Of a stretch of DNA of 7,689 nt, positions 1 through 7,648 are shown in pieces. This DNA is from an uncultured Bacteroidota bacterium (GTDB taxonomy: Bacteria > Bacteroidota > Bacteroidia > Bacteroidales > SZUA-534): the NCBI GenBank assembly GCA_937899145.1, contig CALBPW010000263.1, forward strand, positions 1 to 7,689, given 5' to 3'. The first letter of the stretch is position 1; each line of letters opens with the position of its first letter. A program made the translations under genes and the position numbers. The notes beneath the pieces are model-generated. The model did no database searches and was not told the DNA's origin. It was given only the letters and a program-made list of their open reading frames with translations.

Positions 1-331
1 GCACTGACGATGGTAAGATATAAAGGTTTGAGTTCACCTTATTAGCTAATTCAAACAACTTCACTTCATAAAGCATTGAAGCTGCACCAAAGATTTTTGC
101 CTTATTAGAGATTACATACATAGCTCTTTCATCTGGAACTTCTGCCACAGTCGCTTCAAATTCTGCTCTCATCTCATCATCAATCGGTGTTCCCGGAAAT
201 ATCATGTCTGCAATAACTTCATTCATATTCTGAACAGTTACCGGGAACATCTCCTTTGTGTTCGCCTTAGCAAGTTCAAACAATTCTGCTTCGCTTTTAC
301 CAATCTGCTTAGCAAAATCATTATTGACGAT
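1..331 (-). pseudogene. DUF5688 family protein, C-terminal part only (N-terminal half missing, 3' end cut by window edge)
   Basis: Reading leftward from about 331, one frame stays open to base 2 and encodes about 110 residues beginning near VNNDFAKQIGKSEAELFELA. Seen: a central stretch with AKANT, then MYVISNKAKIFGAASMLY, then NLYILPSSV at the edge. These are the C-terminal hallmarks I recognise from DUF5688 proteins (MYVLTN...GAA.MLY...ILPSS), a family of unknown function common in gut Firmicutes such as Lachnospiraceae. Family members are usually near 300 residues, so at least the first half is absent. The frame extends upstream to an ATG at 401-403, but that part overlaps the 82-aa gene in another frame (+1) and does not resemble DUF5688. 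Fewer than about 20 residues are probably lost beyond the edge. I infer a remnant created by cassette insertion, deletion or an assembly join. The role is unknown. The family call is from memory of its motifs. Confidence 0.7.
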
Positions 332-569
332 GTTTGTATAAAGTATCGTACATAAATTGCCAACCTTCAGCAGAATATTCCATTTTAAAAATTGTATCAC
401 CATTCGGAATAATTGAATCAATAGTTGTTATGGTATAATATAAAACAGAATCTTCCCTGTTTTCCCAAGGATGGCTAACATCAATTTTATAGATGTTTTT
501 CAAAGGAAAAGTTTGTGCAAAAATGGAATTTGCTGTCAGAATAGATAGTATGAACAATAATGGTTTCAT
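321..569 (-). CDS. Small exported protein, candidate immunity protein for the adjacent RHS toxin
   Basis: An 82-residue protein that I do not recognise. Seen: a short basic start (MK), a hydrophobic segment at residues 3-18, and a likely signal peptidase I site near SIFA|QT (after residue 18). There is no lipobox cysteine, so the mature product would be about 64 residues, soluble, and in the periplasm or secreted. The mature part is polar and rich in Tyr, Asp and Ile, with no known motif. Its ATG overlaps the TGA of the RHS gene (ATGA), so translation is probably coupled; no clear Shine-Dalgarno is seen. A small gene directly behind a polymorphic toxin is normally its immunity gene, and that is the basis for this call. 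The TAA stop falls within a few bases of where DUF5688 coding sequence begins, so the C-terminus may have been clipped by the same event. It could instead be a small secreted protein unrelated to immunity. Confidence 0.6.
   Translation of the reverse strand: MKPLLFILSILTANSIFAQTFPLKNIYKIDVSHPWENREDSVLYYTITTIDSIIPNGDTIFKMEYSAEGWQFMYDTLYKHRQ
566..569 (-). promoter_or_regulatory. ATGA stop/start overlap coupling the toxin gene and the immunity candidate
   Basis: On the minus strand, bases 569-566 read ATGA: the ATG of the 82-aa gene (569-567) shares bases with the TGA stop of the RHS gene (568-566). This arrangement lets ribosomes re-initiate and keeps the two products in step. The upstream bases are AT-rich without a clear ribosome binding site, as is common in Bacteroidota. 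Confidence 0.8.
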
Positions 570-3500
570 CTTATATATTGTATATATGGATTTTTAAGCC
601 AATTATCTGTAGCATCGTAATAATATGGATTGGTTTCTTTTGGGCTATTTAATAATAGTCGTCCGTAATCATCATAATAAGTATATCTGTTTTTGGCCAA
701 TTCTAAAAATTGTTTAGGACGTGTATATTGACTTGTAATCGCATATATCATTGATACACTTGTTGGGCCTATTGAATAAACTGGGATGCCCATATCTTTT
801 GATGATATATAATCTTCATAACTATTTCCGTCATACCAATATTTTCCATATTGTTGAGATGGATGGGTATGTATTTGTGCCACAATTTGTTTGTTGTCAA
901 GCGTTGGTTTTCCATTTTTATCAGGAAACCAAATATTATCGGATTTGTTTTCTTTATTCCCTTCCCATGGATTTACCCAATAACTCTCTTTACCATCTTT
1001 ATCTACAAGAACATACCCCGATATTTCAGTTTGCAGTTCTTCTGATTTGCTCCACATGAAATTGGACATATCATATAAACTTTCAAAATAGGTTCCAGAT
1101 ACTGTTACATCGCCTTTCATAGTATGTTGCACGTATGAGTATGGTGTGCCGTTGTATGTAGTTGAACCTGTTATGCTATTTTGCGCCGTTGCCGCCCCAT
1201 TATGGAAAATCTTGTTATCAATAGTCTTTCCAAAATTTCGCCAACCTTGATATGTTTCTGAAAATCCATTACGGAAACTTCCTCCGTTAATAATCCAATT
1301 TGCCGCACCTGATACAAATGCTATTGGTGTACTAATAACTGATAATAATTCTTTAAATAGTTTTCCACTCGGGTTCGTATATTTCAGCGGATTATTCAAG
1401 CAATAACTGTAACGGTTGTAGTTTTGCGAGTTATAGGGGGCTTGTACATACGGGTCGGGGCTGAGGAAACGGCCGAGGCGCGGGTCGTAGATACGGCCGT
1501 TCATATTTATTGTACCGAAGTCATCTAAATGCTCATGGCCGCAGTATCCGCGGGTTATGAGGGTTTCGGTGGCAACAAGGTTGCTGTTCCAATTATCTCC
1601 AACGCGGCGGCGTCCCCACGGGTCGTAGGCAAAACTCTTGTAGAGTGTGCCGTTGCTGTTGTAGGCGGCTATTATGCTGCCTTGGTAATCGGTTTGCAGA
1701 TGGTAAACGGCGCGTGAGGTGAGTCTGCCGCTGTTATAGTTGCGGACAATAAGAGCGCACAAGCCTGACGGACCGCTTACGTAGTGCAGTTGCTGTTCGC
1801 CACCGCCATTGTAGCGGTTTACTTGGTAATTGCCACTATAAACGGAGGCTGAGTTATTGGTTGACATCCGGCGGCGCTGGCCGTCGGCGGCGTAGGTGAA
1901 GGTGGCGGTTTTTAGGGTTGTGTTGCCATTCTTCAATGTCAGCTTGCTAACCTTGCCAAAGCTGTTGTACTCTGCCTCGCAGGTGCGCTCATCGCCTGTG
2001 CCGGCAATAAGGCTGCTAATGCCACTCACGGCGTGTGGCTTTGTCTTTTTTGTGTATGAATAGTATCCAAAATCGCTTTTGCGCACTATATTGCCGTTGT
2101 CGGAGTAATCGGCGGTGTAGGTGTATGAGCCTGTTTTAAATGGGTATTGCACTTTCCACATGGTCAGGCGGTCGGCAATGTCGTAGGTGAATTGCTCAGA
2201 GTAGGAATAGCCGTTATATTGCGATTGCTGTACGCCCATGCTGCGTGTGGTTAAGTTTTGAGTTTGCGCATTCCAAGTGTAATTGTAATTCACTCGCTGG
2301 TTTGTTTGTCCAAAGTTAATATAATTTGGATATCCATTATCATCGTATTTGTAAACAACGGGGTTGCCGTTGGCTTGGTCATATCCTGTAACTTGTCCTC
2401 TGTCGTTATAGGTTACACCGCTTATAAGTTTTACACCTGTACCATCGGTAATTGCGGTTATGTAATTTCCACTATATGTGTAAGTTATATGTTCGCCGCT
2501 GGGATATGTTATTTCCATATTCCGTCCGTAGCTGTCGTAGCCGTATGTTGTTGTATAATTCTGATTATCAATTTTATCGGTTTTTGTCAGCAGATGATTG
2601 TAATTATCGTAAGTGTATGTGGTTACAATGCCCGATTGGCTGTCGGTTTGCGATTTTATGAGTCCGATATGCGGTTTTGCAGTGTAATAAATGGTTGAAA
2701 CAGTGCGTGTTGTGCTTCCCATCTTTTCGTTGCGTGTGGTTTCGCGTCCAAAGGCATCGTATGTTATTGTGATTATCACACCACGGGCATCGGTTTGTTT
2801 GGTCAGCCGTCCAAGGTTGTCGTATTCATAAGTGGTTGCGCCGGCGTCAGGGTCGGTAAGTTTTGTTTGACGGCCTTGCGCATCGTATTCCATTGATGTT
2901 GTTGCCCCTGCTGCTGTTATGGTTAGCGGACTGCCACTGGGGTGGTAAGTGTATTCAATTTTGCTGGCGGCATCGGTAACTTGTCGCACTTGGTTTAAGT
3001 TGTTGAATGTCTTTGTGGTAGCAACTCCGTTTATTGTGGTTGTTTCTGTTGCTGATGTTCGGCTATAGTTTACAGTTCGCCCTTGCGCGGTTATGCTGCT
3101 TATGTAACCATAATTTTGGTTGTAAGTGTATGATGTTTCGCCGTTTACATTCGATTGTGCATAATTTATATTGCCGTTACGAAGGTAGTAAGTGTTTATG
3201 GTTTCGGCTGTTCCGCCAGCTGGTGCAACTATGCGTTTTAACTCGCGCCCAATGGCGTCGTAATATATGGTTTTTGTGTCGCCTAATCTGTTTTTTGTCT
3301 TAACATAATTTGTTATTGCCGTGCGGTTTTTATCGGTTGCCCAGCCGTATGCTGTGGCTGTAAAATCGCCATCGGGCTGGTTTACAATGGCAAGTTGTCC
3401 GAAGTTGTCGTAAGAGTATGTGGTTTTTAGCCCGTTAATATAGGTTTTGGTCAGAGTACGCCCAAAATTGTCGTAAGTGGCTGATGTTGTTAGTGTTGTG

Positions 3501-6500
3501 TTATCGGCATACTTCGTGGTTTTGCTTGTTGCAAAACGTTTTGTCGCATCGTAACTTATTGTTGTTTTGGTGTTTAAGCCATCTTCTGCAATCGTTGTTA
3601 TGTTTGTGTGGTTTTTGCTGTCGTAGGTGTAGGTTGTTTTTACTCCTGTTCGGCTGTCGGTTTCGGTCAAAATGTTACCATAAATATCGTAAGTATATGA
3701 TAATGAATAGGTGAAATTATTTCCGCCTTGTGTACGCTTAGTTGTTACTTTTTGCGCTTTACCAAGCGTTGTGTAACTTTCAAATGTTGTTACATCGGTG
3801 GCATCACTGCCGTATTTTGTGGTTATTTCATTCAAATTGCCATTGCTATAATATTTGTAGTTGTTAATTGTTTGATTTACAGCAAATCCATCGTTTTTGG
3901 TGTATGTCAGTTGCTGCTCATAACATTTTGTGCCTTTATTTTTAAAGTTGTACTCAAATATGGTGTATTCCATGGTTTGGGTTCCGTAGTATCGCCGTTG
4001 TTCTTCAATGTATGGAACTATGTATGTTGCATCGTAATTATATGTATTCTCATTTTTATTGTTTGATATAGCATCGGTTGCTGTGGTTATCTTAAACGCG
4101 AGTAGCCCACGTTGTGGGTGAATCAGCAAGTTTTTATAATGATAATTTATGTTAGATGCAATGGTTGACCCCGCACTAATTTTTTTATTGGTTACAACCC
4201 ATAATTGCGCAGGTTGGCTATACACATTACTACTCAAACTTTCAGTTGTTTGCGTGTAATTATCACTATTTATTTTACTGTAATTCAGTTGTGTTTTAAC
4301 GCCCATTCCATCGGTTACGTTGCTTATGAACTGGCGGGGCTGGCCGCTGCAGAACTGGAGAATTGTGCCGGCTGTACTGTTTGTCACACCGTCTGCACTT
4401 ATGCTCTGATTGGTTGCTATTATAAGTTCAGTAATAAAATCATTGTTGTAATCTGCAATATTTATAGTTAAATTATTATTGACATTTGTCATTACATATT
4501 CAAAACAGCCTATACATGAGTTTTGATTTGATACAACAGCGGTTGTAGAAGTTCCTTTTTTTGAAAATTCAGCTCCATTAATTGTTTTTATATTAATAAA
4601 TTCTGAACCATTAAATTTGAAAATTTTAAGACGGTATTTGGTTTTTATTTCCAAATTAGATGAGGTTAAGTTTGACAAATCGTCTCGTTCACCAACAAAC
4701 CAAGCATCACGTTCAATTCTGATTAATTCTGTTTTGCCATCTGCATCAATATCTGCAAGTTGGTAGATATTGCTGTATGCGGTCCGATATTTTTTGTTTA
4801 GAGTTTCAAATGCGGATGCAGAAGTCCTAATATCTTTCCCATTATTATTGCTTTTCCAATAATTGGCGTCATTTACGTAGCTTTGTTTTTCAATGCCGGA
4901 CAGGAAAAACATTGCATCAGGCGCACCGCTAACATTAAATGCTGATGAACTTGGATAACCAACAGTACGAGTGCTACTTAAAACATCTGTTGCCGCCGAT
5001 TGTAGTTGAAATTTTCCTCCAATATTCAAATATAACTGCCAACCATTGCTATAGAAAAGGATGTCAGTTAAACCATCGCCGTTGAAGTCGGCGACTTCCA
5101 TGTTATGTTGATAATCAGAAATATTTGCGTTTATCGATGTTTTTTGCACCATATTTATTTTTCCGTCGCCGCTTTTTTCCGGTGCAAAAATCTTTATTGT
5201 GTTTCCTTGCAAACTGAGTATCTCCGTCTTGCAGTCGCCGTTGAGTTCAAAAGCCGAAAGAAAACTGCCGCTGACACCGTCAAAGTTGATGATGTTGTTG
5301 CTGTTCACAGATTTGGAGTCTTTCATGAATGGCACTAAATCAATGTGTCCCGTGCCGTCAAAGTTGCCGGCAAAAAACGGATTTGAGGGGGAGATTATGC
5401 CAATGTTTGATTTTGTATATTTATTAAGTTTAGTAAGTCCTTTTTCGTTTAGTTTATAAGCATAAAAATTGTATTGCCTTGGGGAATTGTATTGCCTTGG
5501 GGTATATTCTATTATGCACAACTCTAAACAACCGTCATTATCAATGTCGAAAAGAGTATATGGTAATGTAACTTGATTTAGAGGAGTAATAGTGTAACTA
5601 TTTCCTACTCGTCTTTCATATGCTACTATATTATTTGATGAAGCAATTTGGTTGTTTTCTGGTAAGTTTCCTTTATATTTTTCAATCAATTGGTTGCCTT
5701 GTTTGGTGTAATATGCAAATTTTCCGCTTTTACCGCGGTTTACGCGTACAATATCTGGCTGCATATCGCCATCAACATCACCTGTAAAGGTTTCAAACCG
5801 CTCCGCATTTTCTATGAAATCCGATGGGATGGTGTTAGTTTTTAGAGAGTCACTTTTAATGTTGATGTTATTCCAACTTATCATCGTCGCCTTGCACGCT
5901 TGCCGCCCCATGTAATATTTGTTTATGGTGGTTAGTTGATTGTTGCTATACCCAAACGTGTATTTTACAATCTCGGTATTTTTGCTGTCAGTTATAGTTA
6001 TGTTATTGATATACAAACTGTTTGTGAGCCTATACCCCGACACATAACTATATTCAGCGGTGCGTGTCCCATAATTAATTTTTACCGAATATTGAGGCTC
6101 AATATTGTCATTTGCATTGCCTGTATATTTTATCTCAGTTAGTTTTGTTTGCCCGTCGGTTGTGTTATTGTAAACATATTCAATGTAATTGCCCCGTTTG
6201 TCGGTCATCTTTTTTATAAGCCAGTTCGTGATTTTTGTTGTGCCATTATTGCTGACTTTTGTTATGGCCGATGTGCCTCCATATTCTATTGTCGAACCAT
6301 CTTTGGTTACTATTGTAAACGATTCTGGCTGCAAGTTTGTGCTGCCTTTGCTTGTTATGGTTGCATAGTTGTAATTTTCTGTCAGATACGTTGCCCCATG
6401 TGCTCCGTATGTGCCATTTTTCAAAATCAAACGTTCGCCGTCAAGATAAAATCTATCGTCTGCATTAAATTGAACTGGCGTTGCTTCTCCATCGTGCCAA

Positions 6501-6814
6501 TAGTCTTGTCCCGCAACTGCTATTGCCGATACGCCATTTAATGTAAATCCATAGCCCATATTGCCCAAGCCAAGACTACTGCTATACGAAAGGCCAATTT
6601 GAGGTGCAATATCGGCAAAGCCTTTTGGCAAATCAAGTGGCATCGACCCTACAGCCGCACCAACTTGATTAACATCAATTGTCAGCGGCAATGCGCCAAC
6701 CGGCGGTTCTGTACCAATGTAGCCAGCGTCAGTGTCAATGGTTTGTGCATAGGCGTTTCCGGCAAACATTGCCGCAATAATTAAAACCGATTTTAAATAT
6801 CGTTTAAATGCCAT
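566..6814 (-). CDS. SpvB/FG-GAP/RHS polymorphic toxin with C-terminal JAMM-like peptidase tip
   Basis: A 2082-residue exported RHS toxin. Domains in order: Sec signal peptide (1-23, cut at AYA|QT); SpvB-like N-terminal region (about 30-300, with PPVGALPLTIDV and GLSYSSSLGLGNMGYGF); an FG-GAP/VCBS propeller region with seven Asp-rich Ca-binding-type loops starting at 346, 423, 484, 523, 576, 688 and 788; a TcdB-middle-like stretch (about 825-1000: NVTDGMGVKTQLNYS, HPQRGLLAF); YD repeats (about 1040-1660, over a dozen copies such as YDNFGR, YDAQGR, YDNLGR); and an RHS-associated core (about 1700-1817: DYQGSIIAAY, AYDPWGRR, GRIYDPRLGRFLSPDP). Residues 1818-2082 are the variable tip. By analogy with TcB/TcC and Rhs shells, the protein should form a hollow cocoon enclosing the tip. 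There is no T9SS sorting domain. The ATG at 6814-6812 is supported by the signal peptide directly behind it and by the 4-base gap to the upstream gene. The core-end motif reads TNPSG where TDPxG is usual. An 18-bp tandem duplication lies in the propeller. Confidence 0.95.
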   Translation of the reverse strand: MAFKRYLKSVLIIAAMFAGNAYAQTIDTDAGYIGTEPPVGALPLTIDVNQVGAAVGSMPLDLPKGFADIAPQIGLSYSSSLGLGNMGYGFTLNGVSAIAVAGQDYWHDGEATPVQFNADDRFYLDGERLILKNGTYGAHGATYLTENYNYATITSKGSTNLQPESFTIVTKDGSTIEYGGTSAITKVSNNGTTKITNWLIKKMTDKRGNYIEYVYNNTTDGQTKLTEIKYTGNANDNIEPQYSVKINYGTRTAEYSYVSGYRLTNSLYINNITITDSKNTEIVKYTFGYSNNQLTTINKYYMGRQACKATMISWNNINIKSDSLKTNTIPSDFIENAERFETFTGDVDGDMQPDIVRVNRGKSGKFAYYTKQGNQLIEKYKGNLPENNQIASSNNIVAYERRVGNSYTITPLNQVTLPYTLFDIDNDGCLELCIIEYTPRQYNSPRQYNFYAYKLNEKGLTKLNKYTKSNIGIISPSNPFFAGNFDGTGHIDLVPFMKDSKSVNSNNIINFDGVSGSFLSAFELNGDCKTEILSLQGNTIKIFAPEKSGDGKINMVQKTSINANISDYQHNMEVADFNGDGLTDILFYSNGWQLYLNIGGKFQLQSAATDVLSSTRTVGYPSSSAFNVSGAPDAMFFLSGIEKQSYVNDANYWKSNNNGKDIRTSASAFETLNKKYRTAYSNIYQLADIDADGKTELIRIERDAWFVGERDDLSNLTSSNLEIKTKYRLKIFKFNGSEFINIKTINGAEFSKKGTSTTAVVSNQNSCIGCFEYVMTNVNNNLTINIADYNNDFITELIIATNQSISADGVTNSTAGTILQFCSGQPRQFISNVTDGMGVKTQLNYSKINSDNYTQTTESLSSNVYSQPAQLWVVTNKKISAGSTIASNINYHYKNLLIHPQRGLLAFKITTATDAISNNKNENTYNYDATYIVPYIEEQRRYYGTQTMEYTIFEYNFKNKGTKCYEQQLTYTKNDGFAVNQTINNYKYYSNGNLNEITTKYGSDATDVTTFESYTTLGKAQKVTTKRTQGGNNFTYSLSYTYDIYGNILTETDSRTGVKTTYTYDSKNHTNITTIAEDGLNTKTTISYDATKRFATSKTTKYADNTTLTTSATYDNFGRTLTKTYINGLKTTYSYDNFGQLAIVNQPDGDFTATAYGWATDKNRTAITNYVKTKNRLGDTKTIYYDAIGRELKRIVAPAGGTAETINTYYLRNGNINYAQSNVNGETSYTYNQNYGYISSITAQGRTVNYSRTSATETTTINGVATTKTFNNLNQVRQVTDAASKIEYTYHPSGSPLTITAAGATTSMEYDAQGRQTKLTDPDAGATTYEYDNLGRLTKQTDARGVIITITYDAFGRETTRNEKMGSTTRTVSTIYYTAKPHIGLIKSQTDSQSGIVTTYTYDNYNHLLTKTDKIDNQNYTTTYGYDSYGRNMEITYPSGEHITYTYSGNYITAITDGTGVKLISGVTYNDRGQVTGYDQANGNPVVYKYDDNGYPNYINFGQTNQRVNYNYTWNAQTQNLTTRSMGVQQSQYNGYSYSEQFTYDIADRLTMWKVQYPFKTGSYTYTADYSDNGNIVRKSDFGYYSYTKKTKPHAVSGISSLIAGTGDERTCEAEYNSFGKVSKLTLKNGNTTLKTATFTYAADGQRRRMSTNNSASVYSGNYQVNRYNGGGEQQLHYVSGPSGLCALIVRNYNSGRLTSRAVYHLQTDYQGSIIAAYNSNGTLYKSFAYDPWGRRRVGDNWNSNLVATETLITRGYCGHEHLDDFGTINMNGRIYDPRLGRFLSPDPYVQAPYNSQNYNRYSYCLNNPLKYTNPSGKLFKELLSVISTPIAFVSGAANWIINGGSFRNGFSETYQGWRNFGKTIDNKIFHNGAATAQNSITGSTTYNGTPYSYVQHTMKGDVTVSGTYFESLYDMSNFMWSKSEELQTEISGYVLVDKDGKESYWVNPWEGNKENKSDNIWFPDKNGKPTLDNKQIVAQIHTHPSQQYGKYWYDGNSYEDYISSKDMGIPVYSIGPTSVSMIYAITSQYTRPKQFLELAKNRYTYYDDYGRLLLNSPKETNPYYYDATDNWLKNPYIQYIR
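569..1363 (-). other. RHS variable tip: JAMM/MPN+-like metallopeptidase toxin domain (DUF4329-like)
   Basis: Residues 1818-2082 of the RHS protein follow directly after the core-end motif NPSG. Residues 1818-1880 form a linker with a hydrophobic stretch (ISTPIAFVSGAANWIING). The remainder carries the JAMM layout: Glu1930 in TEISGYVLVDKDGK, then IHTHP with His1982 and His1984, then SSKD with Ser2004 and Asp2007, followed by a beta-like segment (PVYSIGPTSVSMIYAI). In JAMM enzymes the two His and the Asp bind zinc and the Glu activates water, cutting isopeptide or peptide bonds. The order and the HTHP...SxxD...y.i.p pattern resemble the DUF4329/JAB-like toxin domains at the ends of RHS proteins. 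The spacer between P1985 and S2004 is 18 residues, longer than the usual 6-10, so activity is not assured. A further ~60 residues rich in Tyr and Asn follow. The substrate is unknown. Confidence 0.75.
5467..5502 (-). repeat. Perfect 18-bp tandem duplication inside the RHS gene
   Basis: The plus-strand unit AATTGTATTGCCTTGGGG occurs at 5467-5484 and again at 5485-5502 with no mismatch. It is in frame and duplicates six residues (PRQYNS followed by PRQYNF, residues 439-450) just after the second Asp-rich loop of the FG-GAP region. The perfect identity suggests a recent slippage event. The reading frame is kept. Confidence 0.95.
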
Positions 6815-6818
6815 TTAA

Positions 6819-7595
6819 TCACTGTTTAATTATTGTGTATGAATCTGTTTTGCCGTTTTGCAAAAGTTGCAAAATGTAAATGCCTTGCGGATAATCATCA
6901 AGACTTATGGGCGTTCCTGCTTGTATCCAAATATCCTGCCTCAATTGGTTTCCGCCATTGTCAAAAAGGCGATATTCTCCATCATCTCCACACTCTCCTT
7001 CACAAACTACTGCTATGGTGCCTCGTGTCGGATTCGGATAAATGGTAATTTTCTTATTGTCAATATTCTCGGTGTATATCTCTGTAGTGTCAATAGTTGC
7101 CGATTTGTTGGTATTCAATATTATGCTGCGTTTTGTGCAATTGCCAGCCGCATCGTATGTTAGTCCAAGTGTTGTTGACGCAATATTGTACTCAATAGCC
7201 GACACTTCATAACACATAAATTCCTCAGTGCCATTGCCATACATATCAAAACTCTTAAACCCATTGGCATCTATTATGTAAAAATCGTCATTAGTGGCAA
7301 GTGTTCGGGTATAATAATCGCCATTAACCCGGATTGTAATTCCTTTTTTATTTGACTTTATGCTAACTTTTATGGCTTTCGCTGTTTTGCCCAATTGCAC
7401 AACTAATATAAATGGCTGGTTTGCCCGACCATCGTTAGAGTAGTAGGTTTTAGCATTGCCATCAACTGCATTCTGCGCTCCACAACCTGTTTTACTGCCA
7501 GATGGCGTAAATGCTGAAATAGTGAGCTTTTGTTGTGAAAAGGCTGTTGCGCTGCACATTAGTATAAACAATAGTAATATTTTACCTGCGCTCAT
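6819..7595 (-). CDS. Secreted discoidin-like / YD-motif protein with T9SS type A sorting domain
   Basis: A 258-residue protein translated from the ATG at 7595-7593. Seen: signal peptide (1 to about 20, ATAFS|QQ); a discoidin or F5/8 type C-like domain (about 24-137: NAVDGNAKTYYS, then LVVQLGKTAKAIKVSIKS); a single YD-repeat-like motif (LTYDAAGNCTKRSIIL, 145-160); and a T9SS type A C-terminal domain (about 183-258: ITIYPNPTRGTIAV, YRLFDNGGN, YPQGIYILQLLQNG, ending IIKQ). The sorting domain should send it through the type IX system to the cell surface, where it is normally cleaved during anchoring. The discoidin-like part suggests carbohydrate or surface binding. Its TGA is 4 bases before the RHS ATG, so the two are co-translated. 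A TTG eight codons upstream (7619) also opens the frame, but it lies inside the predicted -7 box and the ATG gives a cleaner signal peptide. The function in the toxin operon is inferred to be surface display or delivery. Confidence 0.9.
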   Translation of the reverse strand: MSAGKILLLFILMCSATAFSQQKLTISAFTPSGSKTGCGAQNAVDGNAKTYYSNDGRANQPFILVVQLGKTAKAIKVSIKSNKKGITIRVNGDYYTRTLATNDDFYIIDANGFKSFDMYGNGTEEFMCYEVSAIEYNIASTTLGLTYDAAGNCTKRSIILNTNKSATIDTTEIYTENIDNKKITIYPNPTRGTIAVVCEGECGDDGEYRLFDNGGNQLRQDIWIQAGTPISLDDYPQGIYILQLLQNGKTDSYTIIKQ

Positions 7596-7616
7596 AAAGT
7601 TTATTTTCAGATTATT

Positions 7617-7648
7617 CAAACATACAATAACCCATTGGCGGAATTAAA
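7617..7648 (-). promoter_or_regulatory. Bacteroidota-type promoter of the three-gene operon
   Basis: On the minus strand, TATGTTTG (7624-7617) matches the Bacteroidota -7 consensus TAnnTTTG exactly. Twenty bases upstream is TTTA (7648-7645), three of four matches to the -33 TTTG. Transcription would begin near 7610, leaving a short leader of about 15 bases before the ATG at 7595. No other good promoter is seen between the three genes, whose spacings are +4 and -4 bases. Found by eye only. Confidence 0.55.

Noticed and set aside
1529..1717. Plus-strand open frames inside the RHS gene, such as this one and those at 2258-2698, 3728-4066 and 6149-6541
   Set aside because: They lie opposite a 2082-codon gene with clear domains. 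Their translations are rich in Cys, Val, Ile and Phe with no motif, as expected for antisense reading of YD repeats.
1600..3700. CRISPR-like or tandem DNA repeat array suggested by recurring TCGTA...GTATG words
   Set aside because: These words are the degenerate DNA of YD repeats (TYD...GR) in one continuous reading frame, with uneven spacing and no conserved repeat unit.
7596..7619. TTG start at 7619 extending the T9SS protein to 266 residues
   Set aside because: The TTG lies inside the predicted -7 box, and the eight added residues only weaken the signal peptide. The ATG at 7595 is preferred.
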